A stretch of 64,000 bases of DNA from Pseudomonas sp. GM78 (GCF_000282475.1 NZ_AKJF01000125.1:22120-86119), one strand, 5' to 3'; shown: positions 23,601 to 33,042, counted from the first letter of the stretch. Notes: a model not told the origin generated them from the letters alone. Numbers and translations are program-made.

Positions 23601-24323
23601 ATGCTCTTCGCTTTACGTATGTCATTGATGGGCCTGCACTTTATAGTGGCGGGTGTGCTGGGCGTGGTGCTTGGCCTGTGTCGCCCGTTCAATCCGGACA
23701 ACAGTCGCCTGTGCGCACGCCTCTATGCGTGGCCAGCGATGTGCATTCTGCGTCTGCGGGTAAAAGCCGACGTCGGGCCGTTGATGGATAAACCCGACAG
23801 TTGCGTGATCATCGCCAACCACCAGTCCAACTACGATCTATTTGTATTCGGCAACGTAGTGCCGCGTCGTACCGTGTGCATCGGTAAAAAGAGCCTGAAA
23901 TGGGTGCCATTGTTCGGGCAGTTGTTCTGGCTGGCCGGCAATGTGTTGATCGACCGCGGCAATGCGCAGAAGGCGCGTCAGTCGATGTTGACCACCACCC
24001 ACACCCTGCAAAACGAAGACACTTCGATCTGGGTATTCCCGGAGGGCACGCGCAATCTGGGCGAAGAGCTGTTGCCGTTCAAGAAAGGCGCCTTCCAGAT
24101 GGCCATCGCGGCCGGGGTGCCCATCGTACCGGTGTGTGTCAGCAGCTACGTCAAACACATGCGCTTGAACCGCTGGCGCAGTGGGAAAATCCTGATCCGT
24201 TCCTTGCCGGCCATTCCTACTTCGGGATTGAGCCTGGATGACATGCCCATGCTGATGGCCCAGTGTCGCGAGCAGATGCGCGAATGCATCGATTCGATGG
24301 ATCGGCAGTTGCAAGCTGCGTAA
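23601..24323 (+). CDS. plsC: 1-acyl-sn-glycerol-3-phosphate acyltransferase
   Basis: Encodes 240 residues. It transfers an acyl group to lysophosphatidate in the inner membrane. Motif I NHQSNYD (H74-D79), the region GKKSLKWVPLFGQLFWLAGNV in parts, and motif III FPEGTRN (E148) are present, with an N-terminal hydrophobic segment. It aligns from its first residues with E. coli PlsC (MLFALRMSL versus MLYIFRLII), which sets the start at this ATG; a longer frame from a TTG at 23541 is not supported. A second PlsC-type gene elsewhere in the genome is likely. Confidence 0.9.
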   Translation: MLFALRMSLMGLHFIVAGVLGVVLGLCRPFNPDNSRLCARLYAWPAMCILRLRVKADVGPLMDKPDSCVIIANHQSNYDLFVFGNVVPRRTVCIGKKSLKWVPLFGQLFWLAGNVLIDRGNAQKARQSMLTTTHTLQNEDTSIWVFPEGTRNLGEELLPFKKGAFQMAIAAGVPIVPVCVSSYVKHMRLNRWRSGKILIRSLPAIPTSGLSLDDMPMLMAQCREQMRECIDSMDRQLQAA

Positions 24324-24369
24324 TAAAGCAGTCTGCCAGTCGACAAATACATCGACTGGGCCGGCGCCT

Positions 24370-24391
24370 TCGCCGGCAAGCCGGCTCCTAC
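24370..24391. repeat. Single REP element, family B variant
   Basis: TCGCCGGCAAGCCGGCTCC with flanking TACAAG is the common Pseudomonas extragenic palindrome (GGCAAGCCGGCTCCTACA). It is unpaired here, between plsC and corA. Confidence 0.65.
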
Positions 24392-24461
24392 AAGATTTCA
24401 CTGACTCTCGGTAGCAGACAAGGCTAAGCTGAACGCTGCCAAGAAGAAGTGAATCAACATC

Positions 24462-25433
24462 ATGGGTAGAGTTGTTGCTGCTGCGGTTTACAGCGCTGGT
24501 AAGAGAGTCACCAATATCACCCTCGACGAAGGCGCGGCCTGGGCTGCCAAACCTGGTCACTTTGTCTGGATCGGCCTTGAAGAGCCGAGCGCCGAGGAAC
24601 TGTACAACCTGCAACGCCAGTTCAACCTGCATGAACTGGCCATTGAAGACGCCCTGGAAAAACACAGCCGCCCGAAGCTGGAAACCTTTGGCGATGCGCT
24701 GTTCATCGTCACGTATTCGCCCATCATGGAAGAGGGCAAACTCAAGTTCATCGAGACCCATATATTTGCCGGCAATGGCTACATCATCACCGCGCGCAAC
24801 GGCCATTCGGCGTCCTACGCTCATGTCCGCCAGCGATGTGAGGCGCGTCCGTTGTTGCTGGAGCATGGGGAAGATTTCGTACTCTATGCCATCCTCGATT
24901 TCGTCATTGAAAACTACCAGCCGATGGGCGAAGCCATTCACGCGCAAATCGATGAGCTGGAACGCAACGTCATGTGCAGCTCGCTGAACGAGCGCGACAT
25001 TCAAAAACTTCACAGCCTGCGCCGTGATGTATTGCGCTTGCGCCGGTTCGCGGCACCGATGGTGGAGATTGGCGAGGAACTGCAAAAGCTGAGTTTCCCC
25101 TTCATCGACAAGAACATGCGCCCGTACTTTCGCGATGTGCAGATTCACGTGACGCGGCAGATGGAAGACCTGACGACCCTGGCCGATATCGCCAGCCAGA
25201 CCATCGAGGTCGGGGTGTTGCTGGAGGCGTCACGCCAGAGCGTGGTGCAGCGCAAGTTTGCCGCGTGGGCGGCGATCCTGGCGTTCCCGACGGCGGTGGC
25301 GGGGATTTACGGGATGAACTTCCAGAACATGCCGGAGTTGACCTGGCATTACGGGTATTTCGGGGTTCTGGCGTTTATCACGGTGGGGTGCGTGGGGTTG
25401 TGGGCGAGCTTCAAGAAGTCGGGGTGGCTGTAG
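24462..25433 (+). CDS. corA: CorA-type magnesium/cobalt transporter
   Basis: Encodes 323 residues. The large N-terminal cytoplasmic domain (WIGLEEPSAEELYNLQRQF and the long stalk helix) precedes two C-terminal membrane helices; the signature GIYGMNF with the GMN selectivity motif sits between them. It should form a pentameric Mg2+ channel in the inner membrane. The ATG follows AAGAAGTGAATCAACATC, a modest ribosome site. Monocistronic, with a REP doublet downstream. Confidence 0.92.
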   Translation: MGRVVAAAVYSAGKRVTNITLDEGAAWAAKPGHFVWIGLEEPSAEELYNLQRQFNLHELAIEDALEKHSRPKLETFGDALFIVTYSPIMEEGKLKFIETHIFAGNGYIITARNGHSASYAHVRQRCEARPLLLEHGEDFVLYAILDFVIENYQPMGEAIHAQIDELERNVMCSSLNERDIQKLHSLRRDVLRLRRFAAPMVEIGEELQKLSFPFIDKNMRPYFRDVQIHVTRQMEDLTTLADIASQTIEVGVLLEASRQSVVQRKFAAWAAILAFPTAVAGIYGMNFQNMPELTWHYGYFGVLAFITVGCVGLWASFKKSGWL

Positions 25434-25456
25434 GATAAACCGAGTCGTCTGTGAGA

Positions 25457-25519
25457 TTCGCTGGCAAGCCAGCTCCTACAAAGGACGCGATTCCCTGTAG
25501 GAGCCGGCTTGCCGGCGAA
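25457..25519. repeat. REP-type doublet, family B
   Basis: TTCGCTGGCAAGCCAGCTCC and the partner GGAGCCGGCTTGCCGGCGAA form imperfect inverted arms over 63 bp. It lies between the convergent corA and GATase genes. Confidence 0.75.
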
Positions 25520-25523
25520 GCTT

Positions 25524-26246
25524 TTAAACGGTTTCGGGTTTGTGCGCCACGAACCGCATCATCCACTCGGCAACCGTGGTGCCGTGATGTTCACCTTCCA
25601 GGCTCGCGATGCCTTTCGAATACACCTGCTCGCCCAGCGCCTGCTGGCGAATCTCCAGCAAGGCCCGGGAATAGTCGTGGATGAATTCCGGGTGCCCCTG
25701 GAAGCACAGCACCTGATCGTTGATGTGGTAGGCGGCAAACGGGCAGAAATCGCTGGAGGCGATCACCGTGGCGTTTTCCGGTAGCGAGGTGACCTGGTCC
25801 TGGTGGCTGATCAACAGGGTCAGCTCTTCCTTCACCGGGCTCATCCATGGCGCCTTGGCGGCGAGTTTGTATTTATGGGTGCCAACGCCCCAGCCTTGCG
25901 TCGCCCGTTCGCTTTTGCCACCCAGCAGCAGCGCCAGCAACTGATGGCCGAAGCACACGCCCAGCAGCTTGTCGCCGCGCTCGTAGCGCTTGAGCAAGTA
26001 GGTCTTGAGCGTTTCGATCCACGGGTCGGTGCCGAAGGAGTCGGCCTTGCTGCCGGTCACCAGGTAGGCGTCGAACGTCAGGTCATCGCTGGGATACTCG
26101 CCCTGCATCACGTTGTAGACGGTGAATTCGGCGGCGATGGGTTGCTGCGAAAACAGGTGTTTGAACATCTGCCCGTAGCCCTGATATTGGTCAACCAACT
26201 CCGGACGCAGGATGTCGGTTTCCAGAATGCAGATGCGTAACGACAT
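25524..26246 (-). CDS. Class I glutamine amidotransferase (GMP synthase GATase-like)
   Basis: Encodes 240 residues with the GATase1 fold. The nucleophile C98 is in GVCFGHQLLA, and H185/E187 in CFQGHPEF complete the triad. Stand-alone proteins of this kind resemble the GuaA amidotransferase domain and the YfeJ/gamma-glutamyl-peptide hydrolase types; the amide-using partner, if any, is not adjacent. AGGTATTTTTT precedes the chosen ATG, and an ATG 22 codons earlier is in frame but adds a non-conserved stretch. Transcribed after the fadA/fadJ pair with a 94-bp gap. Confidence 0.85.
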   Translation of the reverse strand: MSLRICILETDILRPELVDQYQGYGQMFKHLFSQQPIAAEFTVYNVMQGEYPSDDLTFDAYLVTGSKADSFGTDPWIETLKTYLLKRYERGDKLLGVCFGHQLLALLLGGKSERATQGWGVGTHKYKLAAKAPWMSPVKEELTLLISHQDQVTSLPENATVIASSDFCPFAAYHINDQVLCFQGHPEFIHDYSRALLEIRQQALGEQVYSKGIASLEGEHHGTTVAEWMMRFVAHKPETV

Positions 26247-26340
26247 AAAAAATACCTGACACGTGATGGGAATAATGCACACCCCAGAGCCTGCCTTGAA
26301 ACACCGTGACAAGGCAAGCCCCGCAGTGTGTCACCGATCC

Positions 26341-28485
26341 CTAAAACGCCTCGCCCTTGGCGGCTTTTTCCAGCAGCAGGGCCGGCGGTGCAAAGCGCTC
26401 GCCGTATTGCCCGGCCAGGTACTGGGCGCGGGCGACGAAGTCCTTGACCCCGTATTGATTGATGAACTGCAGTGCACCGCCGGTCCAGGCAGCGAAGCCG
26501 ATGCCGAAGATCGAACCGACGTTGGCATCCGCCGTCGACGTCAGCACGCCCTCCTCCACACAGAGCACGGTTTCGATGGCTTGCACGAACAGCAGGCGAT
26601 CGCGTACATCCTTTGGCGAAATCTGCCCGTCAGCCTTTTCCAAGCGGGTTTTCAGTTCCGGCCATAAGTGTTTTTGCCCACCCGCCGGGTATTCATAGAA
26701 ACCACCCCCAGCGGCCTTTCCCGCACGCTTGTATTCGCTCAGCAGCAAGTCAATCACGGCGTACGCCGGGTGCTCGACCAGCGCCTTGCCTTCTGCCTGC
26801 AAGTCCTTGGCGGTTTGCTGGCGGATATGGCTCATGAGGCTCAGGGAAACTTCGTCGGAGATCGCCAGAGGCCCGACCGGCATGCCGGCCTTGCGCGCCT
26901 CGGTCTCGATCATCGCCGCGCAGACGCCTTCACCCAGCATGGCAATGCCTTCATTGGTGAACGTGCCGAACACCCGGGACGTGAAGAAACCCCGACTGTC
27001 GTTGACCACTATCGGGGTTTTGCGGATTTGCAGGACGAAATCGAACCCGCGGGCCAGGGTTTCGTCGCTGGTGCTGGCGCCCTTGATGATTTCCACCAAC
27101 GGCATTTTTTCCACGGGGCTGAAGAAATGCAGTCCGATGAACTTGCCCGGGTCTGGCACCGCCGTGGCCAGGCCACTGATCGGCAGGGTCGAGGTGTTGG
27201 AGGCGATCACTGCATCGGCGCCCACCACTTTTTGCGCGGCCGAGGAGACCCTGGCCTTCAACTCGCGGTCCTCGAATACCGCTTCGATGATCAGATCGCA
27301 GCCCGCCAGATCGGCATCGTTGTCCGTGGTATGGATGCGCGCCAGCACGGCTTCACGTTGCTCGATGCTGATCTGCCGGCGCGCCACTTTCTTGTCCAGC
27401 AACGCCGCCGAGTGCGCCTTGCCCTTCTCGGCCGCCGCCAGGTTGACGTCTTTGAGCACCACATCGATACCGGCAGAGGCGCTGACAAAAGCGATGCCCG
27501 CCCCCATCATCCCGGCGCCAAGTACGCCGACTTTTTTCGTCACGTAAGGTGCGAAGCCTTCGGGACGCGAACCTCCGGCATTGATCTGATTGAGCTGAAA
27601 CCAGAAGGTGCCGATCAGGTTTTTCGAGACCTGGCCGGTGACCAGCTCCGTGAAGTAACGGGTTTCGATCAGGTGCGCGGTGTCGAAATCCACCTGGGCG
27701 CCCTCCACCGCGGCACACAGGATTTTCTCCGGCGCGGGCAGTGTGCCCTGGGTTTTACTGCGCAGGATCGACGGCGCAATCGCCAGCATCTGCGCGACTT
27801 TCGGGTTCGACGGCGTGCCACCGGGAATCTGATAGCCCTTCACGTCCCAACGCTGAACCGCCGTCGGGTTGGCCAAAATCCAGGTGCGCGCCTTGCTCAG
27901 CAGCGCCTCGCGATCGGTCGCCAGGTCATCGATCAAACCCGCCTGCAAGGCCTGCTGCGGGCGGATTTTCTTGCCTTCGAGCAGGTACGGCAGGGCTTTT
28001 TCAATGCCCAGCATGCGTACCATGCGCACCACCCCGCCGCCACCCGGCAGCAAGCCGAGGCTCACTTCCGGCAGGCCGAGCTGCACGGAGGTATCGTCCA
28101 GCGCAATGCGGTATTGGCAGGCCAGGCAGATTTCCCAGCCACCGCCCAACGCCGCGCCATTGATCGCGGCGACCACGGGTTTGCCGAGGGTTTCCAGGGT
28201 GCGCAGTTGGCCCTTGAGGCTCAGCACCATGTCGTAGAAAGCCTTGGCCTGGGGCTTTTCAACTTTGATCAGCTCATTAAGGTCGCCGCCGGCAAAGAAG
28301 GTTTTCTTGGCCGAGGTGATGATCACGCCAGCGATGCTGTCCTTGTCGGCCTGCAGACGGGCGACACAGTCGGCCATGGCCTCGCGGTACAGCGCATTCA
28401 TGGTGTTGGCGCTCTGGCCCGGCAGGTCGATGGTCAGGACGACGATCCGGTCCTGGCCTTTTTCGTAGCGAATGGCTTGGCTCAT
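26341..28485 (-). CDS. Bifunctional enoyl-CoA hydratase / 3-hydroxyacyl-CoA dehydrogenase (FadJ/FadB-like)
   Basis: Encodes 714 residues of the beta-oxidation multienzyme. The N-terminal crotonase domain has the oxyanion loops AGGDLNELIK and NGAALGGGWEICLACQYRIA in parts, with hydratase glutamates in LPEVSLGLLPGGGG. The NAD-binding domain begins VGVLGAGMMGAGIAFVSASAG in parts (~residue 316), with FFSPVEKMPLVEII and the C-terminal 3HCDH domain repeats. It is the downstream partner of a thiolase 24 bp away. It is closer to the stand-alone FadJ type than to the fadB of the main fadBA operon; chain-length preference is not readable. Confidence 0.9.
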   Translation of the reverse strand: MSQAIRYEKGQDRIVVLTIDLPGQSANTMNALYREAMADCVARLQADKDSIAGVIITSAKKTFFAGGDLNELIKVEKPQAKAFYDMVLSLKGQLRTLETLGKPVVAAINGAALGGGWEICLACQYRIALDDTSVQLGLPEVSLGLLPGGGGVVRMVRMLGIEKALPYLLEGKKIRPQQALQAGLIDDLATDREALLSKARTWILANPTAVQRWDVKGYQIPGGTPSNPKVAQMLAIAPSILRSKTQGTLPAPEKILCAAVEGAQVDFDTAHLIETRYFTELVTGQVSKNLIGTFWFQLNQINAGGSRPEGFAPYVTKKVGVLGAGMMGAGIAFVSASAGIDVVLKDVNLAAAEKGKAHSAALLDKKVARRQISIEQREAVLARIHTTDNDADLAGCDLIIEAVFEDRELKARVSSAAQKVVGADAVIASNTSTLPISGLATAVPDPGKFIGLHFFSPVEKMPLVEIIKGASTSDETLARGFDFVLQIRKTPIVVNDSRGFFTSRVFGTFTNEGIAMLGEGVCAAMIETEARKAGMPVGPLAISDEVSLSLMSHIRQQTAKDLQAEGKALVEHPAYAVIDLLLSEYKRAGKAAGGGFYEYPAGGQKHLWPELKTRLEKADGQISPKDVRDRLLFVQAIETVLCVEEGVLTSTADANVGSIFGIGFAAWTGGALQFINQYGVKDFVARAQYLAGQYGERFAPPALLLEKAAKGEAF

Positions 28486-28509
28486 AAACAGGTTCCTTGA
28501 AGACGGGGC

Positions 28510-29715
28510 TCAGAGGCGTTCAATGATGGTGGCAATGCCCATGCCGCCGCCGACACACAAAGTCGCCAGGCCATAGCGCAGGCTCCGGCTCTCCAGTTCA
28601 TCAAGCAGCGTGCCGAGAATGGCGCAGCCTGTGGCGCCCAACGGGTGGCCCATGGCAATGGAGCCGCCGTTGACATTGACCTTGCCAGGGTCGACGGCCA
28701 TGTCCCTGACGAACTTCAACACCACCGAGGCAAACGCCTCGTTGACCTCGAACAGATCAATGTCTTCGACCCGCAGCCCGGCCCTGGCCAACGCCTTGCG
28801 GGTGGCCGGCGCGGGGCCGGTGAGCATCAGGGTCGGGTCGGTGCTGGTGACTGCCGTGGCGACGATCCGCGCCCGTGGCTGCAAGCCCAGCGCCCGGCCC
28901 TTGGCCTCGGAGCCGATCAACATCAACGCCGCGCCGTCGACGATCCCGGAACTGTTGCCGGGGGTGTGCACATGATTGATCCGCTCCACCTGGCTGAAGA
29001 CCCGCAGCGCAGTGGCGTCAAAACCCATTTGCCCGATCATTTCGAAACTCGGCTTGAGCTTGCCAAGGCCTTCCAGAGTCGATTCGGCGCGGATGAACTC
29101 GTCATGATCGAGCAGGATGATGCCGTTCTGGTCCTGCACCGGCACCAATGAGCGTTTGAACGACCCGTCGGCCCGCGCCCGTGCGGCTTTTTGTTGCGAG
29201 TGCAAGGCGTAGGCATCGACATCGTGGCGGCTGAAACCTTCAAGCGTGGCGATCAGATCGGCGCTCACGCCCTGTGGAATGAAATGGCCGTGCAGGTTGG
29301 TTTGCGGGTCCAGCGCCCAGGCCCCGCCGTCGCTACCCATAGGGACGCGCGACATTGACTCGACGCCGCCGACCACCACCAGGTCCTCGAAACCGGAACG
29401 GACTTTCATCGCCCCCAGGTTCACCGCCTCCAGCCCCGAGGCGCAGAACCGATTGATCTGCACACCGGCCACGCTGACGTCCCACTCCGCCACCTGGACC
29501 GCGGTCTTGGCAATGTCGGAGCCTTGATCGCCGATGGGCGTCACGCAACCGAGCACCACGTCATCGACCTGGCTGGTATCAAGGTCGGTTCGCTGTTGCA
29601 GCGCCGTGAGCAAGCCGGCCACCAGGCTCACCGGCTTGACGCTGTGCAAGGCACCGTTGGCCTTGCCTTTGCCCCGGGGCGTGCGTAACGCGTCGAAAAT
29701 CAAAGCTTGGGTCAT
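28510..29715 (-). CDS. Acetyl-CoA C-acyltransferase (thiolase, FadI/FadA-like)
   Basis: Encodes 401 residues. The active Cys lies in [12 protein letters not shown], and the other motifs are [28 protein letters not shown] and [15 protein letters not shown]. It performs the last thiolytic step of beta-oxidation. The start is the ATG with GAGGACGTC upstream that begins [16 protein letters not shown]; a longer frame runs through a dispersed repeat and is rejected. First gene of a two-gene unit with the hydratase/dehydrogenase. Confidence 0.91.
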   Translation of the reverse strand: MTQALIFDALRTPRGKGKANGALHSVKPVSLVAGLLTALQQRTDLDTSQVDDVVLGCVTPIGDQGSDIAKTAVQVAEWDVSVAGVQINRFCASGLEAVNLGAMKVRSGFEDLVVVGGVESMSRVPMGSDGGAWALDPQTNLHGHFIPQGVSADLIATLEGFSRHDVDAYALHSQQKAARARADGSFKRSLVPVQDQNGIILLDHDEFIRAESTLEGLGKLKPSFEMIGQMGFDATALRVFSQVERINHVHTPGNSSGIVDGAALMLIGSEAKGRALGLQPRARIVATAVTSTDPTLMLTGPAPATRKALARAGLRVEDIDLFEVNEAFASVVLKFVRDMAVDPGKVNVNGGSIAMGHPLGATGCAILGTLLDELESRSLRYGLATLCVGGGMGIATIIERL

Positions 29716-30132
29716 GACGTCCTCGAACCTGACTGTAGGAGCTGCCGAAGGCTGCGATCTTTTGATCGTGCAAAGAGCCTCCACCTTATTCCGAGCGGCC
29801 GGGGATTCAATGACCGCAGCGCTCAAGGGCATTGACGCTCACGCTCAGACGGACGGTCATCCAGCAGTCGGTGAACCGGTTCAGGACACGCAGGTGTCTA
29901 GCAAAAGGCCGCCCAAGAAGCTGGCAATAGGCCTCATGCCTTTTTAATAGGATTTGGTGAGAACACCATACTAAATGGATCTAAACCAAGCGTGACGCGG
30001 GCTCTAAGGTGAAGGTGTACGAAGTTGTCGTCGGGTTTTGCCGAGGCGCTCATCCTACAGGAAGTGCAACGTTTGCCGTCACGGAGATGTCCAGGCAGGC
30101 ATCAGGAAATAACAAAAAAAAGGCGGTCAGCC
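29716..30132. other. 417-bp region between the thiolase and the 31-codon gene
   Basis: No larger gene is supported. It holds a single family C repeat (29734-29767), an inverted TGGTGAGAACACCA (29954-29967) that may be an operator, and the ribosome site of the small gene. The thiolase promoter should lie in the left part on the minus strand. Confidence 0.5.
29734..29767. repeat. Single dispersed repeat, family C
   Basis: TGTAGGAGCTGCCGAAGGCT followed by GCGATCTTTTGATC. The same unit occurs as inverted doublets at 39534-39611 and 45575-45660. Confidence 0.7.
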
Positions 30133-30228
30133 ATGTTCAAACAATCGAAAGTTCGTCAAGCCGGGCTCATTCTTTTCGCCACCACCCTGTTGTTGATTTT
30201 GCCGAACCTGACCAAGGTGATCGGTTAG
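30133..30228 (+). CDS. 31-residue single-pass membrane peptide
   Basis: Encodes MFKQSKVRQAG followed by a hydrophobic helix LILFATTLLLILPNL and TKVIG. A positive N-terminus and one transmembrane helix suggest an inner-membrane small protein. AAGGCGG lies a few bases before the ATG. It is below usual gene-calling length; I believe similar peptides recur in Pseudomonas but cannot verify this here. No function known. Confidence 0.5.
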   Translation: MFKQSKVRQAGLILFATTLLLILPNLTKVIG

Positions 30229-30335
30229 TCGATCCTTAAAAAGACGACGGCAGATTTTCATCGCCATGTAAAAATCTGGCTGGCTCGCTTCCCGGGCCAG
30301 CGTGGCTGTGCCAACCTTTGCGGCACTTGCACGAC

Positions 30336-31157
30336 ATGGATGGCGATCATTTGAAAACGCTCATTGTGTTTGGGGCCCTGCTGCTCAGCACGCCTCTTCA
30401 TGCCGCACAGCTGAACCTGGAGCTGGGCGCGAACAGTCGCACGTGGCAAACCGAGGAGCTGCTCAAGCACCCTCAGGTCCAGACCATCAACATCAGCAAT
30501 GACGTGTCCTACAAGCGCGACATGACCTACCGCGCGGTGCCGCTCGCCGCGCTATTGACCGACATCAAGCCCGACGACCACCTGCAAGCCGTGGCGCTGG
30601 ACGGCTTTGCCGCCGAGTTGTCGGCGGCGCCGCTGCTCAACACCCAGGGTGCGCGTGCCTGGCTGGCGATCGAAGATCCGGCCCAACCGTGGCCGCCGCT
30701 GGCTGAAGGCAAACATAGCGCCGGGCCGTTCTACCTGGTCTGGACCGATCCGCGTGCAGGCAACATCAGCCCTGAACAATGGCCGTTCGAGGTTGCCAGC
30801 ATCAAGCGCATGGCCCCGGTGGCGGCGCGCTTCCCTGCCCTGCTGCCAGATCCTGCGTTGAAGGCAGACGACCCGGTGAACCAGGGCTTTGCGTTGTTTC
30901 AGAAGAACTGCCTGGCGTGCCATCGACTCAACGGCGCCGGGGATTCGCAGTTCGGCCCGGATCTGAATATTCCGTACAACCCGACCGAGTACTTTGGCGC
31001 GGATTTCCTCCAGCGTTATATCCGCGATCCGCAGAGTTTGCGCCAGTGGCCGCAGGCGAAAATGCCGGGGTTCTCGGCCGAGGTGCTGCCGGATGGGGAT
31101 CTGCGGATGTTGGTGGGGTATTTGCAGCATATGGTCGGGCGCAAGATTAAGCCCTAA
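30336..31157 (+). CDS. Periplasmic c-type cytochrome with an N-terminal molybdopterin-oxidoreductase-like domain
   Basis: Encodes about 273 residues. A signal peptide (LKTLIVFGALLLSTPLHAA) is followed by a ~130-residue domain reminiscent of the sulfite-oxidase-type fold (VPLAALLTDIKPDD; GPFYLVW), and a C-terminal monohaem cytochrome c domain with CLACH (192-196) and Met243 in KMPGF as axial ligand. It should be an exported electron carrier. The start is uncertain: a TTG five codons later would begin directly at the signal peptide, and neither has a strong ribosome site. The N-terminal domain lacks an obvious molybdenum-binding Cys, so catalysis is unlikely. Confidence 0.78.
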   Translation: MDGDHLKTLIVFGALLLSTPLHAAQLNLELGANSRTWQTEELLKHPQVQTINISNDVSYKRDMTYRAVPLAALLTDIKPDDHLQAVALDGFAAELSAAPLLNTQGARAWLAIEDPAQPWPPLAEGKHSAGPFYLVWTDPRAGNISPEQWPFEVASIKRMAPVAARFPALLPDPALKADDPVNQGFALFQKNCLACHRLNGAGDSQFGPDLNIPYNPTEYFGADFLQRYIRDPQSLRQWPQAKMPGFSAEVLPDGDLRMLVGYLQHMVGRKIKP

Positions 31158-31170
31158 AGGTACCCAGTTC

Positions 31171-31261
31171 TGTAGGAGCAAAGCTTGCTCGCGATGACGG
31201 TGGGTCAGTTACAAAAATATTGACTGACAAACCGCCATCGCGAGCAAGCTTTGCTCCTACA
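31171..31261. repeat. REP-type doublet, family B (26-bp perfect arms)
   Basis: TGTAGGAGCAAAGCTTGCTC at 31171 and its exact complement ending at 31261 form 26-bp arms separated by 39 bp. It lies between the convergent cytochrome and transglutaminase genes. Confidence 0.85.
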
Positions 31262-31273
31262 GGGATTAGCGCC

Positions 31274-32083
31274 TTACTGTTGTTGCACCGAGATCACCGG
31301 CACAGGCGTTGGCGATACGAACACCTTCGCATGCATCTGCTCACACCCACCCCCGCGACGCATGCCGCGCACCGGGCAGGCGTCCAGGTAATCCAGGCCC
31401 ACCGCCAGTTTCAGATGGCGCTCGGGACGCGCCAGTTCATTGGTCACATCGAAGCTGTACCAGGCGTCATCGAGCCAGGCTTCGGCCCAGGCATGGCTGG
31501 CCAGATGCTCGCTGTTTTCACTGTACAAATATCCCGACACATAACGCGCCGGCACGCCCAGGCTGCGGGCACAGGCGAGGAACGCGTGGGTGTGGTCCTG
31601 GCACACGCCCGAACGCCCGGCGAAAGCCTGGGCGGCGCTGGTGTCCACTTCGGTGGCGCCCGGCGTGTAGGTCATGTGCTGGTTCAGGCCATGCATCAAG
31701 TCGATCAGCGCCGTACGGTCGCGGCGCTGCTTGCAGGCCTTGTCGGCGAACGCGCGCAGCGCCGGGTCGGCTTCGGTCAGCCGGGTGAAGCGCAGGAACG
31801 GCAATGCCGACTGGCTCTCGTGCTCGGCTTCGCGCAACTTGTCGATGTCGACCTGGCCGCGGGCCCCGATGATGATCGCCTCGTGGGGTTCGTCCAGGGT
31901 CAGCACATGCAGGATGTTGCCGAACGGATCCAGTTGCGCGCGCACCGGCCGCGGCAGATCAAGCTGCCAGCTGAGCACGTGCTGGCGCTCGCTGTCGTGG
32001 GGGGTCAGCCGCAGGTACTGGATGCTCGCCCGCACCTGATCCTCGTAGTGATAGGTGGTCTCGTGGCTTATGGAAAGTCTCAT
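31274..32083 (-). CDS. Transglutaminase-like cysteine protease family protein
   Basis: Encodes 269 residues. The N-terminal beta domain (RLSISHETTYHYEDQVRAS split as RLSISHETTYHY, EDQVRAS) matches the bacterial transglutaminase N-terminal module; the catalytic core has Cys in GRSGVCQDHTHAFLACARS, His in SHAWAEAWLDDAW and Asp in YSFDVTNE (a conservative position, Asp present). It therefore appears catalytically competent. Its start overlaps the stop of the alpha-E gene by 4 bp (ATGA) with GGAGG upstream, so it is the third gene of the ATP-grasp/alpha-E operon. It probably cleaves or forms amide bonds in a peptide made by the ATP-grasp partner. Confidence 0.9.
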   Translation of the reverse strand: MRLSISHETTYHYEDQVRASIQYLRLTPHDSERQHVLSWQLDLPRPVRAQLDPFGNILHVLTLDEPHEAIIIGARGQVDIDKLREAEHESQSALPFLRFTRLTEADPALRAFADKACKQRRDRTALIDLMHGLNQHMTYTPGATEVDTSAAQAFAGRSGVCQDHTHAFLACARSLGVPARYVSGYLYSENSEHLASHAWAEAWLDDAWYSFDVTNELARPERHLKLAVGLDYLDACPVRGMRRGGGCEQMHAKVFVSPTPVPVISVQQQ

Positions 32084-33030
32084 GCAGCCTCCAGATAGGA
32101 ACTGTGAATGGCGTTACCCAACTGGCGCACCAGCGGGATGAACTCGGTCAACCAGGCATGCAGGCCTTCGTCGAGGATTTCGGAGATGCCGGTGTAGCGC
32201 AAGCGCGCGTCCATCTCTGCCGCCAGGCGCTGTGCGGGGCGGCCATTGGCCCCCGGCAGTTGCGCGAGGATCTGGTCGATTTCTTCGGTGCAGGCCCGCA
32301 AGGAGCGCGGTACATCGGCCCGCAGCAACAGCAACTCGGCCACATGCCGGGCACCGGGGGCGTCACGGTAGATCTCGGTGTACGCCTCGAACGACGACAA
32401 GGCGCGCAGCAATGCACTCCACTGGTAGTAGGCGTGGGCCGTGCCGTCGCTGACCGCTTCGGCCTGATCGCCGGCCATTTCGTAGCGGGCATCGAGCAGA
32501 CGCAACGTGTTGTCGGCCCTTTCGATGAACGTCCCCAGGCGTATGAAGCGGAACGCGTCATTGCGCATGATGGTGCCGTAGGACGCGCCACGGAACAGGT
32601 GGGAACGCTCCTTGATCCATTCGCAGAAACGGCTCATGCCATAGCGGCTCAGGCCCTGTTCGGCGATGCCGCGAATCTCAAGCCAGGTGGCGTTGATGTT
32701 TTCCCACATGTCGGCGGTGATGCGGCCACGCACTGCATGAGCACTGGCCCGTGCGGCACCGAGGCAGCTGTAGATGCTGGCCGGGTTGGCCGCGTCCAGG
32801 GCGAAGAAATGCAACAGCCGTTCGGCATGCAGCTCGCCGTGGCGTTCGAGGTAATCGTCCAGGGTGCCGGTAATCAATAACGGCATGGCCAATTCGTGCA
32901 GGCCGTTACCACGGCCATCCTGGGGCATCAGCGACAGCGAATAACTGATGTCGAGCATCCGTGCGAGGTTTTCCGCCCGCTCCAGGTAACGTGACATCCA
33001 ATACAGATCCGAGGCAGTTCTACTTAACAT
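32080..33030 (-). CDS. Alpha-E domain protein (DUF403)
   Basis: Encodes 316 residues, all-helical, beginning MLSRTASDLYWMSRYLERAENLARMLD in parts, the signature of the alpha-E family. Further conserved stretches are FCEWIKERSHLFRGASYGTIMR and RLGTFIERADNTLRLLDARY. It always travels with a circularly permuted ATP-grasp and often a transglutaminase; its biochemical role is unknown. It begins 12 bp after the ATP-grasp stop, with GGAAG upstream, and overlaps the next gene by 4 bp. Confidence 0.92.
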   Translation of the reverse strand: MLSRTASDLYWMSRYLERAENLARMLDISYSLSLMPQDGRGNGLHELAMPLLITGTLDDYLERHGELHAERLLHFFALDAANPASIYSCLGAARASAHAVRGRITADMWENINATWLEIRGIAEQGLSRYGMSRFCEWIKERSHLFRGASYGTIMRNDAFRFIRLGTFIERADNTLRLLDARYEMAGDQAEAVSDGTAHAYYQWSALLRALSSFEAYTEIYRDAPGARHVAELLLLRADVPRSLRACTEEIDQILAQLPGANGRPAQRLAAEMDARLRYTGISEILDEGLHAWLTEFIPLVRQLGNAIHSSYLEAA

Positions 33031-33042
33031 GTCAGGCTTCCT

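Noticed and set aside
26668-28500. 610-codon plus-strand frame opposite the fadJ-like gene
   Set aside because: Antisense to a full-length, motif-complete enzyme; no ribosome site and no recognisable domain.
30133-30228. PhrS small RNA with an embedded small frame
   Set aside because: The encoded peptide is 31 residues, no ANR box was found upstream, and I cannot recall the PhrS peptide well enough to claim it.
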